From: Vicinamibacteria bacterium
Lineage (GTDB): Bacteria > Acidobacteriota > Vicinamibacteria > Vicinamibacterales > 2-12-FULL-66-21
Direction: 5' to 3'
Assembly: GCA_025937075.1 (NCBI GenBank)
Contig: JAICSD010000001.1
Location: forward strand, 1 to 40,661
DNA: 40,661 bases
The translations under genes and the position numbers were made by a program. Below, one piece after another: positions 24,246 to 33,120 of this stretch; the stretch's first letter is position 1, and each line of letters starts with the position of its first letter. The notes below the pieces were generated by a model, which was given only the letters and a program-made list of their open reading frames with translations, made no database searches and was not told where the DNA came from.

Positions 24246-27200
24246 ATGGATCGTGCCGTCCGGAAAAGAATCCGCATCCGCGGGCTGTGCGCTGCGGCGT
24301 TCGTCGTGCTCTACACGTCCGCAGTCTACGCGCAGAGCATCACGGATGCGCGCCGGGTAGAGTTCACGCCATCGGCGGATCATTCCACCGTCGTGAACGG
24401 CGTCGCGGTGGTCCAGAGCTACAGCATGCAGATCTTCGTCTCCGGCGGCACGCAGCCGGTGCAGACGATCAATCTCGGCAAGCCCGCCCTGGACGTCGAC
24501 GGCATGATCCGGCTGGACTTCGTTGCGCTGCTGACGACGCCGCTGACGACTGGCGTCGTCTACGAAGCGCGCATCTCGGCGATCGGCCCCGCAGGAGCCG
24601 GGACCAGCCTTCCCTCGAATACCTTCTCGTTCACCGCGCCGTGCGCGCCGGCGATTTCGCCGACGACATTGTCGATCGCGGCGGGTGGCGGCACCGGCAG
24701 CACGGCCGTGACCGCCGGAACCGGCTGCGCCTGGACGGCGGTGAGCAACGCGTCGTGGCTCACGGTGACGGCTGGCGCGTCCGGCGCCGGCAACGGCAGC
24801 GTCAGCTTCAGCATCAGCGCAAATACGTCGACGTCCACGCGTACGGGAACGCTCACGATCGCCGGTCAGAGCTTTACCGTCAGCCAGGCGGGCGTCACGT
24901 GTACATACACGATTTCACCCACATCGAAGAGCGCCGCGTCGAGCAGCGGGACAGGCACCGTCTCGGTGACCGCGCCGGCGGGGTGTTCGTGGACCGCTGC
25001 CAGCAACAACACGGGCTGGCTCACCGTCACAGCGGGCGCCTCGGGCTCAGGCAACGGATCGGTCGGCTACAGCTTCGCGGCCAACACCTCCGCGTCGTCG
25101 CGCAGCGGAACCCTGACGGTCGCCGGCAAGACGTTCACCGTCACGCAGGCGGGAATGACCTGCACCGACACAATCTCGCCCACATCGCAGAGCGTTACCG
25201 CGAGCGGCGGAACCGGTACCGTGTCGGTGAGCGCGCCGGCGGGCTGCGCGTGGACTGCTGTCAGCAACAACACGGGGTGGCTCACCATCACGTCCGGCGC
25301 ATCGGGGTCCGGCAATGGAACCGTCACGTTCAGCGCGTCGGCGAGAACCTCCACGTCGTCGCGGACTGGCACCTTGACCATCGCCGGGAAGACGTTCACC
25401 GTTACGCAGGCGGGCGTCACCTGCACGGACACGATCTCACCGACATCACAGAGCATCGTGTCCAACGGCGGGACCGGCACGGTCGCGGTCACCGCGCCTG
25501 CGGGGTGCGCGTGGACGGCTGTGAGCAACAGCACGGCGTGGCTCACGGTCACCGCGGGAGCCTCAGGATCGGGCAACGGCAACGTGAGCTTCAGCGCAGC
25601 GGCGAATACGGGCACGTCGTCACGCATGGGCACGCTGACGATCGCCGGCAATACATTCACGGTGACCCAGGCGGGGATCACCTGCACGGACACGATCTCG
25701 CCGACGTCGCAGAGCGTCGTGTCGAACGGCGGGACCGGCACGGTCGCGGTCACCGCGCCGGCGGGCTGCGCGTGGACGGCTGTGAGCAACAGCACGGCGT
25801 GGCTCACGGTCACCACGGGAGCCTCAGGCTCGGGCAATGGCAGCGTGAGCTTCAGCGCGACGGCGAACACGAGCACTTCGTCACGCACGGGCACGCTGAC
25901 CATTGCGGGGAACACCTTCACGGTGACCCAGGCTGGCATCACCTGCACGGACACGATCTCGCCGACATCACAGAGCGTCGTGTCGAACGGCGGGACCGGC
26001 ACGGTCGCGGTCACCGCGCCTGCGGGCTGTGCGTGGACGGCTGTGAGCAACAACACGGCATGGCTCACGGTCACCGCGGGAGCATCAGGCTCGGGCAATG
26101 GTTCTGTTTCGTTCAGCGCGGCCGCAAATACCGGAGTATCGACGCGCTCGGGCACGCTGACGATCGCGGGCAACAGCTTCACGGTCACACAGGCGGGGAT
26201 CAGCTGCAACGACACAATCGCACCGGGATCACAGAGTGTCGGCTCGAACGGCGGCAGCGGCACCGTCGCCGTGACGGCACCTGCGGGCTGCGCGTGGACT
26301 GCGGTCAGCAACAATACCGGCTGGCTCGCCGTCACGGCGGGCGCGTCCGGCTCCGGCACTGGATCGGTCAGCTTCAGCGCGTCCGCGAACACCTCCACCT
26401 CGTCGCGGTCGGGAACGCTCACGATTGCGGGGAATATCTTCACCGTCACGCAGGCGGGCGTCGCGTGCACCGACACGATCTCGCCGTCCTCACGGAGCGT
26501 TGCGTCGAGCGGTGGCACCGGAACGGTTGCCGTGACCGCGCTCGCGGGCTGCGCGTGGACCGCCGTCAGCAACGACCCCTGGCTCACGGTGACGGCGGGC
26601 GCGTCAGGATCCGGCAACGGGTCGGTGAGTTACAGCGCAGCCGCCAACACGTCGATCTCGTCACGCACCGGTACGCTGTCGATCGCCGGCAATACATTCA
26701 CGGTGAGCCAGGCGGGCGTCACCTGCACGGACACGATCTCACCGACGTCGCAGAGCGTCGTGTCGAACGGCGGGACCGGCACCGTCGCCGTGTCGGCGCC
26801 CGGGGGCTGCGCCTGGACGGCCCTGAGCAACAACAGCTGGCTCACGGTGATGTCCGGCGCGTCCGGATCGGGCAACGGGTCCGTCAGCTTCAGCTCCGCC
26901 GCGAACACGTCCGTGTCTCCGCGCACGGGGACGCTGACGATCGCCGGCAATACGTTCACGGTGACGCAGGCCGGCATCCCGTGCGACATCACGATTACGC
27001 CAACATCGCAGGCGGTCGCGGCGTCGGGTGGAAGCGGAAGTGTGACGGTGACCGCGGCGGCAGCCTGCGCATGGACCGCGACGACGCCAGATTCCTGGGT
27101 GACGATCACCTCTGGCGCCAACGGCAGCGGCAACGGAACGGTTGCATTCTCGGTCGCCGCAAATACGGGCACGTCTGCGCGATCGTCGACGCTGACGATT

Positions 27201-28298
27201 GGCGGACAGGCGTTCACGATCTCGCAGCCGGCGGGCTCGTGCGGATACACGATCACGCCGATGGCGATCAACGTCGCGGCCGGAGGCGGGACGGGCTCCG
27301 TCGACGTCGACACGGCGGCCGGATGCAACTGGATGGCCGCGTCGGCCGCCCTTTGGATCTCCACGACGAGCATGGGCAGTGGTCCGGGCTCGGCCAGTTA
27401 CACGGTCGATCCCAATACAGGCCCGGACAGCCGCACGGGTTGGTTCATCATCGGCGGCCAGTGGATCAGCGTCACGCAGGCCGGGGCGTGCAGCGGCACG
27501 ATCGCTCCGACCGCGCAGAGCTTCGGCGCCAACGGCGGCAGCGGCACGGTCGCCCTCACCTCTCCTGCGGGTTGCGCGTGGACGGCAACGAGTAACGCCG
27601 CGTGGATTGCGGTCACCTCCGGCGCGAGCGGCACAGGCTCCGCCAGCGTGGGCTTCACCGTCGCTGCCAACAGCGGATCGACCTCGCGCGCGGGCACGCT
27701 GACGATTGCCGGCAACACGTTCACGGTCACCGAAGCGGCCAACTCGTGTGGCTATGCGATCAGCCCGACGAGCCAGTCGGTCGGCGCCAGCGGCGGCTCG
27801 GGATCCATTGCGGTGACGGCAGGCTCGGGCTGCGCGTGGGCGGCGACCAAGAGCGCGAGCTGGATCACGATCACGTCCGGCGCGAACGGCAGCGGGAACG
27901 GCGCCGTCGCGTTCACCGTCGCGGCGAACACGTCCCCATCCACGCGCTCCGCGACGCTGACGGTCGCCGGCTCGACGTTCACGGTCGACCAGGCGGCCGG
28001 CTCCTGTTCGTATACCGTGTCCCCGACGACCGTTAACGTGAGCGCGACGGGCGGCAGCGGCTCGCTTACCATCACCACGGGTGCGGGGTGCAATTGGGGC
28101 GCGGCGTCCGGCGCTCTTTGGATCTCCACGACATCGGTGGGTTACGGATCCGGCACCGCGACCTACACCGTCGATGCGAACACGAGCACGTCGAGCCGCA
28201 GCGGGTTCCTCTCCGTCGCGGGCCAGTGGGTGACGATCAACCAGGCCGCGGCGACCGCGCCGACAGCGCCGGCGAACCTGCGGATATCGATCAAGTAA
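24246..28298 (+). CDS. Exported BACON-repeat protein, 1350 aa
   Basis: Large secreted or surface protein. A basic N-terminus and hydrophobic segment (about 8-29, ending VYAQ) form a signal peptide. Residues about 31-130 look like a fibronectin-III-type domain. From C133 there are 14 tandem repeats averaging 86 residues, each with the BACON pattern: Cys near the start, ISPTSQSV, GGTGTVxVTAPAGCAWTA, WLTVTxGASGSGNG, SRTGTLTIAGNTFTVTQAG. It ends with PTAPANLRISIK, which looks like the first strand of another FN3 domain. There is no membrane anchor or sorting motif. BACON-type domains are linked to carbohydrate or mucin binding; here that is inference. It abuts the convergent dapE gene with no spacer. 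Confidence 0.9.
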   Translation: MDRAVRKRIRIRGLCAAAFVVLYTSAVYAQSITDARRVEFTPSADHSTVVNGVAVVQSYSMQIFVSGGTQPVQTINLGKPALDVDGMIRLDFVALLTTPLTTGVVYEARISAIGPAGAGTSLPSNTFSFTAPCAPAISPTTLSIAAGGGTGSTAVTAGTGCAWTAVSNASWLTVTAGASGAGNGSVSFSISANTSTSTRTGTLTIAGQSFTVSQAGVTCTYTISPTSKSAASSSGTGTVSVTAPAGCSWTAASNNTGWLTVTAGASGSGNGSVGYSFAANTSASSRSGTLTVAGKTFTVTQAGMTCTDTISPTSQSVTASGGTGTVSVSAPAGCAWTAVSNNTGWLTITSGASGSGNGTVTFSASARTSTSSRTGTLTIAGKTFTVTQAGVTCTDTISPTSQSIVSNGGTGTVAVTAPAGCAWTAVSNSTAWLTVTAGASGSGNGNVSFSAAANTGTSSRMGTLTIAGNTFTVTQAGITCTDTISPTSQSVVSNGGTGTVAVTAPAGCAWTAVSNSTAWLTVTTGASGSGNGSVSFSATANTSTSSRTGTLTIAGNTFTVTQAGITCTDTISPTSQSVVSNGGTGTVAVTAPAGCAWTAVSNNTAWLTVTAGASGSGNGSVSFSAAANTGVSTRSGTLTIAGNSFTVTQAGISCNDTIAPGSQSVGSNGGSGTVAVTAPAGCAWTAVSNNTGWLAVTAGASGSGTGSVSFSASANTSTSSRSGTLTIAGNIFTVTQAGVACTDTISPSSRSVASSGGTGTVAVTALAGCAWTAVSNDPWLTVTAGASGSGNGSVSYSAAANTSISSRTGTLSIAGNTFTVSQAGVTCTDTISPTSQSVVSNGGTGTVAVSAPGGCAWTALSNNSWLTVMSGASGSGNGSVSFSSAANTSVSPRTGTLTIAGNTFTVTQAGIPCDITITPTSQAVAASGGSGSVTVTAAAACAWTATTPDSWVTITSGANGSGNGTVAFSVAANTGTSARSSTLTIGGQAFTISQPAGSCGYTITPMAINVAAGGGTGSVDVDTAAGCNWMAASAALWISTTSMGSGPGSASYTVDPNTGPDSRTGWFIIGGQWISVTQAGACSGTIAPTAQSFGANGGSGTVALTSPAGCAWTATSNAAWIAVTSGASGTGSASVGFTVAANSGSTSRAGTLTIAGNTFTVTEAANSCGYAISPTSQSVGASGGSGSIAVTAGSGCAWAATKSASWITITSGANGSGNGAVAFTVAANTSPSTRSATLTVAGSTFTVDQAAGSCSYTVSPTTVNVSATGGSGSLTITTGAGCNWGAASGALWISTTSVGYGSGTATYTVDANTSTSSRSGFLSVAGQWVTINQAAATAPTAPANLRISIK
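24642..28253 (+). repeat. 14 tandem BACON-domain repeats (about 258-261 bp period)
   Basis: Protein-level repeats run from C133 to just before the last 14 residues. Repeats 4, 5 and 6 (25422-25682, 25683-25943, 25944-26204) have an exact 261-base period and are nearly identical in DNA, including synonymous positions over long stretches. Repeats 10, 11 and 14 are the most divergent; 11 and 14 share a variant with CNW and LWISTTS. This suggests recent central duplication on an old array. Confidence 0.92.
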
Positions 28299-29312
28299 TC
28301 ACGGCGCGTGGTCTCCGAGGCATGCGCCGATCAGGCGCTCGTACTGGTTCACGGCCTCGTCCAGATCGGCAAGACGCAGGTGCTCGCGGTCGGTGTGCGC
28401 GACGAGGAAGGATCCCGGCCCGAACAGGAGCGGCGCGCCCCACCGATCGAGGAACGGCACGTCGGTGGTGAACGGGAAGACGGCGCGCTCTATTCCATCC
28501 ACTCGCGCCGGATGCAACCGTACGACCGGCACGCGCAGGATCTCCTCCAGGCTGACCAGCGACTCGAGCGCGCGCATCGCCTGGAGGATCTCTTCAGGAG
28601 GCCCTACCGTGCGGAACAGTACTTCCGCCGAGGCACTTGGTGAGATCACGTTGGGTGCGACGCCGCCTTCGATCAACCCGATGCTGTAGAAGGTCGAGCC
28701 CAGTTCGGGATCCGACGGCAGTTCAATCCCGCGCATCATCAGCAGCGCATCGAGAACCTTGTCGATCGCCGACACACCCTCCTGCGGCGCGGCTGAATGC
28801 GCCGCCCGTCCCCGGGCCTGAAGCCGCACCCGCAGCACGCCCCGCGTCGCGAGCGCCAGCTTGCTGTCCGTCGGCTCGCCGTTGATCAGGAAGCTCGATC
28901 CAATCGGTGCGGCATTCGCCGTGACGGCACCGTCGCTGCCGCGCTCCTCCCCCACGACGAACAGCAGCGCGATGCGCTGCTCGCCGCGGCCGCGGAGGCG
29001 CAACGCCGCCGCGACCTGCGCGGCGAGGATCCCCTTCGCGTCGCACGCGCCACGGCCGAAGAGGCACCCGTTTTCGATGCGGCTGTCGAAGTAGGGAGGG
29101 ACGCAGTCGTAGTGGGTCGAGAGCACGACGCGCGGGGGATCGAGCTGCGCCAGCACGTTGCTGCGCCCCCCCGCGACGGGTTGTCGCGTGACCGTGTAGC
29201 CCAGTCGCGCCAGCTCCGCGGCGAGCCAGTCGCCCGCCTCGTGTTCGCGCCCGGTCGTCGAATCGATGTCGATCAGCGCCCGGGCGAATGCGACGAGGGC
29301 TAGCGAATCCAT
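28299..29312 (-). CDS. dapE: M20-family peptidase, probable succinyl-diaminopimelate desuccinylase
   Basis: Hydrolyses N-succinyl-LL-diaminopimelate, given its position after dapD. 337 residues with M20 metal-site motifs in order: STHYDCVPPYF (His and Asp), GRGACDAKG (bridging Asp), VVGEERGSDG (catalytic Glu and ligand Glu), INGEPTDSKLALATRG, and a C-terminal LFGPGSFLVAHTDREHLR (His). The start at 29312 overlaps the dapD 3' end by 13 bases. M20 enzymes can also be ArgE or LysK-type deacetylases; the operon favours DapE. Confidence 0.82.
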   Translation of the reverse strand: MDSLALVAFARALIDIDSTTGREHEAGDWLAAELARLGYTVTRQPVAGGRSNVLAQLDPPRVVLSTHYDCVPPYFDSRIENGCLFGRGACDAKGILAAQVAAALRLRGRGEQRIALLFVVGEERGSDGAVTANAAPIGSSFLINGEPTDSKLALATRGVLRVRLQARGRAAHSAAPQEGVSAIDKVLDALLMMRGIELPSDPELGSTFYSIGLIEGGVAPNVISPSASAEVLFRTVGPPEEILQAMRALESLVSLEEILRVPVVRLHPARVDGIERAVFPFTTDVPFLDRWGAPLLFGPGSFLVAHTDREHLRLADLDEAVNQYERLIGACLGDHAP

Positions 29313-30145
29313 TCTTCCAGCGCGGTTCGCGCGCTCGTCCGCTCGTCGCGGTACTTGACGATGACCGGCGTCGCAATCGCAATCCCGTGCTCGCGTCCCG
29401 CCCCGGTCGTCACGGGCCGCGTTCCAGGCACGACGACGGCACCCTCCGGAATGACGACCGGTTCTCCCGCTGTCGGCAGCAGCATCCGGCCATTCGGGAG
29501 ATCGGCGATCGGCGTCGATCCGGTTACGATCGTGCCCGCGGCCAGAACGGCGCGCCGCTTCACGATCGCGCCTTCGTACACGCCGCAGTTCCCGCCGACG
29601 AGCACATCGTCTTCTATGATGACCGGAAGGGCACCGACGGGTTCGATGACGCCGCCAATCTGCGCGGCCGCGCTGACGTGCACACGCCGTCCGACTTGCG
29701 CGCACGATCCGACGAGCGCGTGCGAATCGATGAGCGATTCATCCCCGACGTATGCGCCGATGTTGATGTACATCGGAGGCATGCAGATGACGCCCCGTCC
29801 GAGGAACGCGCCGTCGCGCACCGACGAGCCGCCAGGAACCACGCGAACTCCCTGATCGCCGCGGATGGCCTTCAGCGGCAGCGTGTCCTTGTCGTAGAAC
29901 GGCCACCGTCCGTGATCGGCGGACACGTCAGCGACGTCGCCGAAACGAAAGCCCAGGAGAATCCCCTGCTTCACCCACGTGTTGACCTTCCAGCCAGTGG
30001 CCGCAGACGGATCGGGCTCGGCCGCGCGGACGCTTCCGTCGCCGAGCGCCGAACGGAGCTGCGCAAACGCGGCCCGCGCCGCATCGCGAGGGGCCGCGCT
30101 CCCGGCCGCGGACAATTCTGCGATCGTGGATTCGAGTACGTTCAT
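29300..30145 (-). CDS. dapD: Tetrahydrodipicolinate N-succinyltransferase
   Basis: Succinylates tetrahydrodipicolinate in the succinylase branch of lysine/diaminopimelate synthesis. 281 residues, the usual size of the DapD trimer subunit. The N-terminal helical domain is followed by TGWKVNTWVKQGILLGFR and a left-handed beta-helix with hexapeptide repeats from about 100-235 (GAFLGRGVICMPPMYINIGAYVG, SHALVGSCAQVG, IIEDDVLVGGNCGVYEG). The ATG overlaps the dapA stop by four bases. Confidence 0.95.
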   Translation of the reverse strand: MNVLESTIAELSAAGSAAPRDAARAAFAQLRSALGDGSVRAAEPDPSAATGWKVNTWVKQGILLGFRFGDVADVSADHGRWPFYDKDTLPLKAIRGDQGVRVVPGGSSVRDGAFLGRGVICMPPMYINIGAYVGDESLIDSHALVGSCAQVGRRVHVSAAAQIGGVIEPVGALPVIIEDDVLVGGNCGVYEGAIVKRRAVLAAGTIVTGSTPIADLPNGRMLLPTAGEPVVIPEGAVVVPGTRPVTTGAGREHGIAIATPVIVKYRDERTSARTALEEWIR

Positions 30146-31044
30146 CGAACCGCGGCGGACGGCTCACGCGTCAACCCCTGCAACACCGCGGCGATTCGTT
30201 CCTTCGATGCGGTGGAGGGAGGCACCATGGGCAGCCGGTAGACCTCCTCCAGGAGCCCGAGCGATGCCATGGCGCTCTTGATGGGGATTGGATTCGACTC
30301 GATGAAGTTGACCTGCAGGAACGGCAGCAGCCGCCGGAACAGTGTGCGGGCCGCCGGAAAATCATTGGCCTCGGCCAGTTCGACCATCCGCGACATCTCG
30401 GAAGGCACGGCGTTCGACGCCACCGAGACGATCCCCCGGCCGCCGACGGCCATGAGCGGAAGCGTGAGCGCGTCATCACCCGAGAGCACGAGGAAGTCGT
30501 CAGGGACGGCGTTGCAGACGTCGCACATCTGCGTCATGTTGCCAGACGCTTCTTTCACGCCGATGATGTTACCGATTGCGCTCAGCCGCGCGAGCGTTCG
30601 CACCTCGATGTTGCTGCCGGTCCGGCCCGGAACGTTATAGAGGACGATCGGCAGCGGCACGGCCTCGGCGATGGCCTTGTAGTGTTGAAACAATCCCTCC
30701 TGCGTCGGCTTGTTGTAGTACGGCGTCACGGAGAGGATGCCGTCCGCGCCAGCGCGCTGCATCCGAATCGCGCTGTGGATCACTTCCTTCGTGTCGTACC
30801 CTCCGGCTCCGGCGAGCACGGGCACGCGGCCGCGCGCCTCCGCGACGACGAGCTCGACGACGCGGACCCGCTCGTCCGCGGAGAGCGTGGGGCTCTCACC
30901 GGTGGTGCCGCACGGCACGAGGAAATGAATACCGCCATCGATCTGACGCCGCGCGAGCGCCGTGACCGCCGGTTCGTCCATCGCGCCGTCGCGCCGGAAT
31001 GGCGTCACCAGCGCCGTCCCGCACCCCGTAAACGCCTGCCGCAT
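30142..31044 (-). CDS. dapA: 4-hydroxy-tetrahydrodipicolinate synthase
   Basis: Condenses pyruvate with aspartate semialdehyde. 300 residues. The TIM barrel has CGTTGES (T47-T48), VTPYYNKPTQEG, YNVPGRTG (Y136) and the Schiff-base lysine K164 in IGVKEASGN. The ATG at 31044 has GGAGG seven bases upstream and is preferred to the in-frame codons at 31059 and 31074, the latter overlapping dapB. There is a 19-base gap after dapB. Confidence 0.95.
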   Translation of the reverse strand: MRQAFTGCGTALVTPFRRDGAMDEPAVTALARRQIDGGIHFLVPCGTTGESPTLSADERVRVVELVVAEARGRVPVLAGAGGYDTKEVIHSAIRMQRAGADGILSVTPYYNKPTQEGLFQHYKAIAEAVPLPIVLYNVPGRTGSNIEVRTLARLSAIGNIIGVKEASGNMTQMCDVCNAVPDDFLVLSGDDALTLPLMAVGGRGIVSVASNAVPSEMSRMVELAEANDFPAARTLFRRLLPFLQVNFIESNPIPIKSAMASLGLLEEVYRLPMVPPSTASKERIAAVLQGLTREPSAAVR

Positions 31045-31063
31045 AGTGTCCTCCCGCATGGCA

Positions 31064-31750
31064 TCACAACCCAATCACATCCCGCATCGAGAACCAGCCC
31101 CGCTTGCCTTCCACCCATCGCGCCGCTTCGAGTGCGCCGCGCGCGAACGCGGACCGATCGCGCGCTTCATGCGTGAGGGTGATCGATTCGGCGGGTGCGT
31201 CGAATCCAACCGTGTGCGTCCCGGGAATGAAACCGGCGCGCGTCGACGTGATGGGAACCGTGCCGGCCAGACCACCCTCTCGCAGCGCCCGTTCCAGGGC
31301 GAGCGCCGTTCCCGACGGCGCATCACGTTTGGCGGCGTGGTGCGCCTCGTGGATCCACGTCGCGAAATCGTCGTGTCCGGACACGATTTCCGCCGCGCGC
31401 TCGGCGATCGCCAGGAAGACGTTCACACCCACCGCGAAATTCGGCGCCGCCACGATGCCGACGCCGTAGGGCGCCGCGGCCTCGCGCACCGCCCGTTCTT
31501 CACTCTGCCACCCGGTCGTGCCGATCACGATGTCGAATCCGCGAGCGGCAAGGCGGGGGACGTTCTCCACGACGGCCTCCGCGGTTGAGAAGTCAATCGC
31601 CACGTCCGCGTCCGGCCAGCGATCCGGCGAGGATGCAGCCCCGCGATCGATCGTCCCCGCCAGCTCCAACCCGTATTCACCGCACAGCGTTTCGACCAGC
31701 TTTCCCATCCGTCCACGGCCGACGACGAGCAGCCTGCGGCCGGGGCTCAC
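31064..31750 (-). CDS. dapB: 4-hydroxy-tetrahydrodipicolinate reductase
   Basis: NAD(P)H reductase that follows DapA. 228 residues from a GTG start overlapping the lysC stop by four bases (GTGA), a little short of the usual 240-270. The nucleotide loop is VVGRGRMGK (residues 9-17), with VAIDFS, GTTGW, APNFAVGVN and the catalytic and substrate segment EAHHAAKRDAPSGTA. Translation in frame upstream of the GTG would run through lysC and is not real. Confidence 0.93.
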   Translation of the reverse strand: MSPGRRLLVVGRGRMGKLVETLCGEYGLELAGTIDRGAASSPDRWPDADVAIDFSTAEAVVENVPRLAARGFDIVIGTTGWQSEERAVREAAAPYGVGIVAAPNFAVGVNVFLAIAERAAEIVSGHDDFATWIHEAHHAAKRDAPSGTALALERALREGGLAGTVPITSTRAGFIPGTHTVGFDAPAESITLTHEARDRSAFARGALEAARWVEGKRGWFSMRDVIGL

Positions 31751-33120
31751 CTCACCGCCTCTGAAGCGAAGAACTCGTCGTGCAGGCGCGTCATGGCCCG
31801 TTCGAGATCGGCTTCCGCGAGCACGAGCGTCAGGTTCCGCCGCGATGCGGCCTGGGAAAGCATCCGGATTGGAAATCCTTCGAGCGCGGCCGCGATGCGC
31901 GTTGCCAGGCCTGGCCTCGCGCGCAGATTGTCGCCCACCGCGCACAGAATTGCCATATCGCGCTCGACGCTCACCTCCGCACACTCCCGAAGCGTCTCCA
32001 CGATCTGCGGCACGCGGCGATCGTCGTCGATGGTGACGGAGACGCTGACCTCTGACGTAGTCACCACGTCCACGGGCGTCGAATGGCGCTCGAACGCGGC
32101 GAACACACGGCTGAGAAAACCGTAGGCCATCAGCATGCGCGTCGATCGCAAGTCGATGACGGTGATGTGGCGCTTGCACGCCAGGGCCGCGAGCGGACGG
32201 TCGTCCTGTCGCGGCGTTCCGCTGATCAGCGTGCCCCGTCCATCGGGGCGCCGGCTGTTGAGAATGCGGACGGGAATCTTCGTGGCCACTGCCGGCACAA
32301 TCGTGCTGGGGTGCAGCACCTTCGCGCCGAAGTATGCCAGCTCCGATGCTTCGTCGAACGACAATTGTTCGACAACGCGCGGCGACGAGACGACGCGCGG
32401 ATCGGCGGTGAGCATGCCGTCGACATCGGTCCAGATCTGAATCTCGTCCGCCTCGATTGCCGCGCCGATCAGGGCTGCCGAATAATCCGATCCGCCACGC
32501 CCCAATGTCGTCGTGATCCCTTCCGGCGACGCGCCGACGAATCCGCCGACGACCGGGATCTTCCCCGCGTCGAGCAGCGGCTTCAGCTCCGCCACGGCCG
32601 CGGCGCGCGTCCGGATCATGTCTGGAACCGCCGCGCCGTGCCCGTCATCCGTCACAACGACGCGACGGGCATCGACCCAGACGGCGGGATGCCCGGCGGC
32701 ACGCAGCGCCGCGGCGACGATTCGGCTGCTCATGAGCTCTCCGGCGGCCGCGATGCTGTCGAGGGCGCGCGGCGGCGCGTCCTGCAGGATCGCGACGGCC
32801 TCGAGCACGCTGCGCATATCGTCGAAGTCGGATGCGAGCGTGGTCGTGAGACTGTCGCGCTCCTCGTTCACCAGCTCCCGGGCGATGCTCTCGTGTCGAT
32901 CCCAGAGCGTGTCGACATCGGTTCGCAGCACGGGTCCGGAGCCGCGGCGTGCGCCGTCAGCGAACGCGAGCAGCCGATCCGTGACGCGGGACAGCGCGGA
33001 TACGACGAGGACCGGCGATACACCGCCGTCGCGCTCGCGCGAGACGATCGCCATCAGGCGTCGGATCGCGTCGGCGTCGGCAACGGACGTTCCGCCGAAC
33101 TTCATGACGAGGCTGCGCAT
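31747..33120 (-). CDS. lysC: Aspartate kinase, monofunctional with ACT domains
   Basis: Phosphorylates aspartate, the committed step of the aspartate-family pathway. 457 residues. The kinase core opens KFGGTSVAD (K7), with GAGELMSSR-like AAGELMSSRI, GFVGASPEGITTTLGRGGSDYSA and the Asp-rich WTDVDGMLTADPR. Two ACT domains follow (about 320-455; VTTSEVSVSVTIDD, LCAVGDNLRARPG), which normally bind lysine or threonine. The length and the E. coli LysC/ThrA-like order of motifs suggest feedback inhibition in addition to attenuation. The start overlaps the asd stop by one base. Confidence 0.94.
   Translation of the reverse strand: MRSLVMKFGGTSVADADAIRRLMAIVSRERDGGVSPVLVVSALSRVTDRLLAFADGARRGSGPVLRTDVDTLWDRHESIARELVNEERDSLTTTLASDFDDMRSVLEAVAILQDAPPRALDSIAAAGELMSSRIVAAALRAAGHPAVWVDARRVVVTDDGHGAAVPDMIRTRAAAVAELKPLLDAGKIPVVGGFVGASPEGITTTLGRGGSDYSAALIGAAIEADEIQIWTDVDGMLTADPRVVSSPRVVEQLSFDEASELAYFGAKVLHPSTIVPAVATKIPVRILNSRRPDGRGTLISGTPRQDDRPLAALACKRHITVIDLRSTRMLMAYGFLSRVFAAFERHSTPVDVVTTSEVSVSVTIDDDRRVPQIVETLRECAEVSVERDMAILCAVGDNLRARPGLATRIAAALEGFPIRMLSQAASRRNLTLVLAEADLERAMTRLHDEFFASEAVR

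Noticed and set aside
24230..27595. Long open frames (plus-strand 1121 codons; minus-strand 516 and 247 codons) across the BACON array
   Set aside because: The repeated, GC-rich coding DNA keeps other frames open by repetition. Their translations are low-complexity, without domains, while frame 24246-28298 has a signal peptide and 14 coherent BACON repeats.
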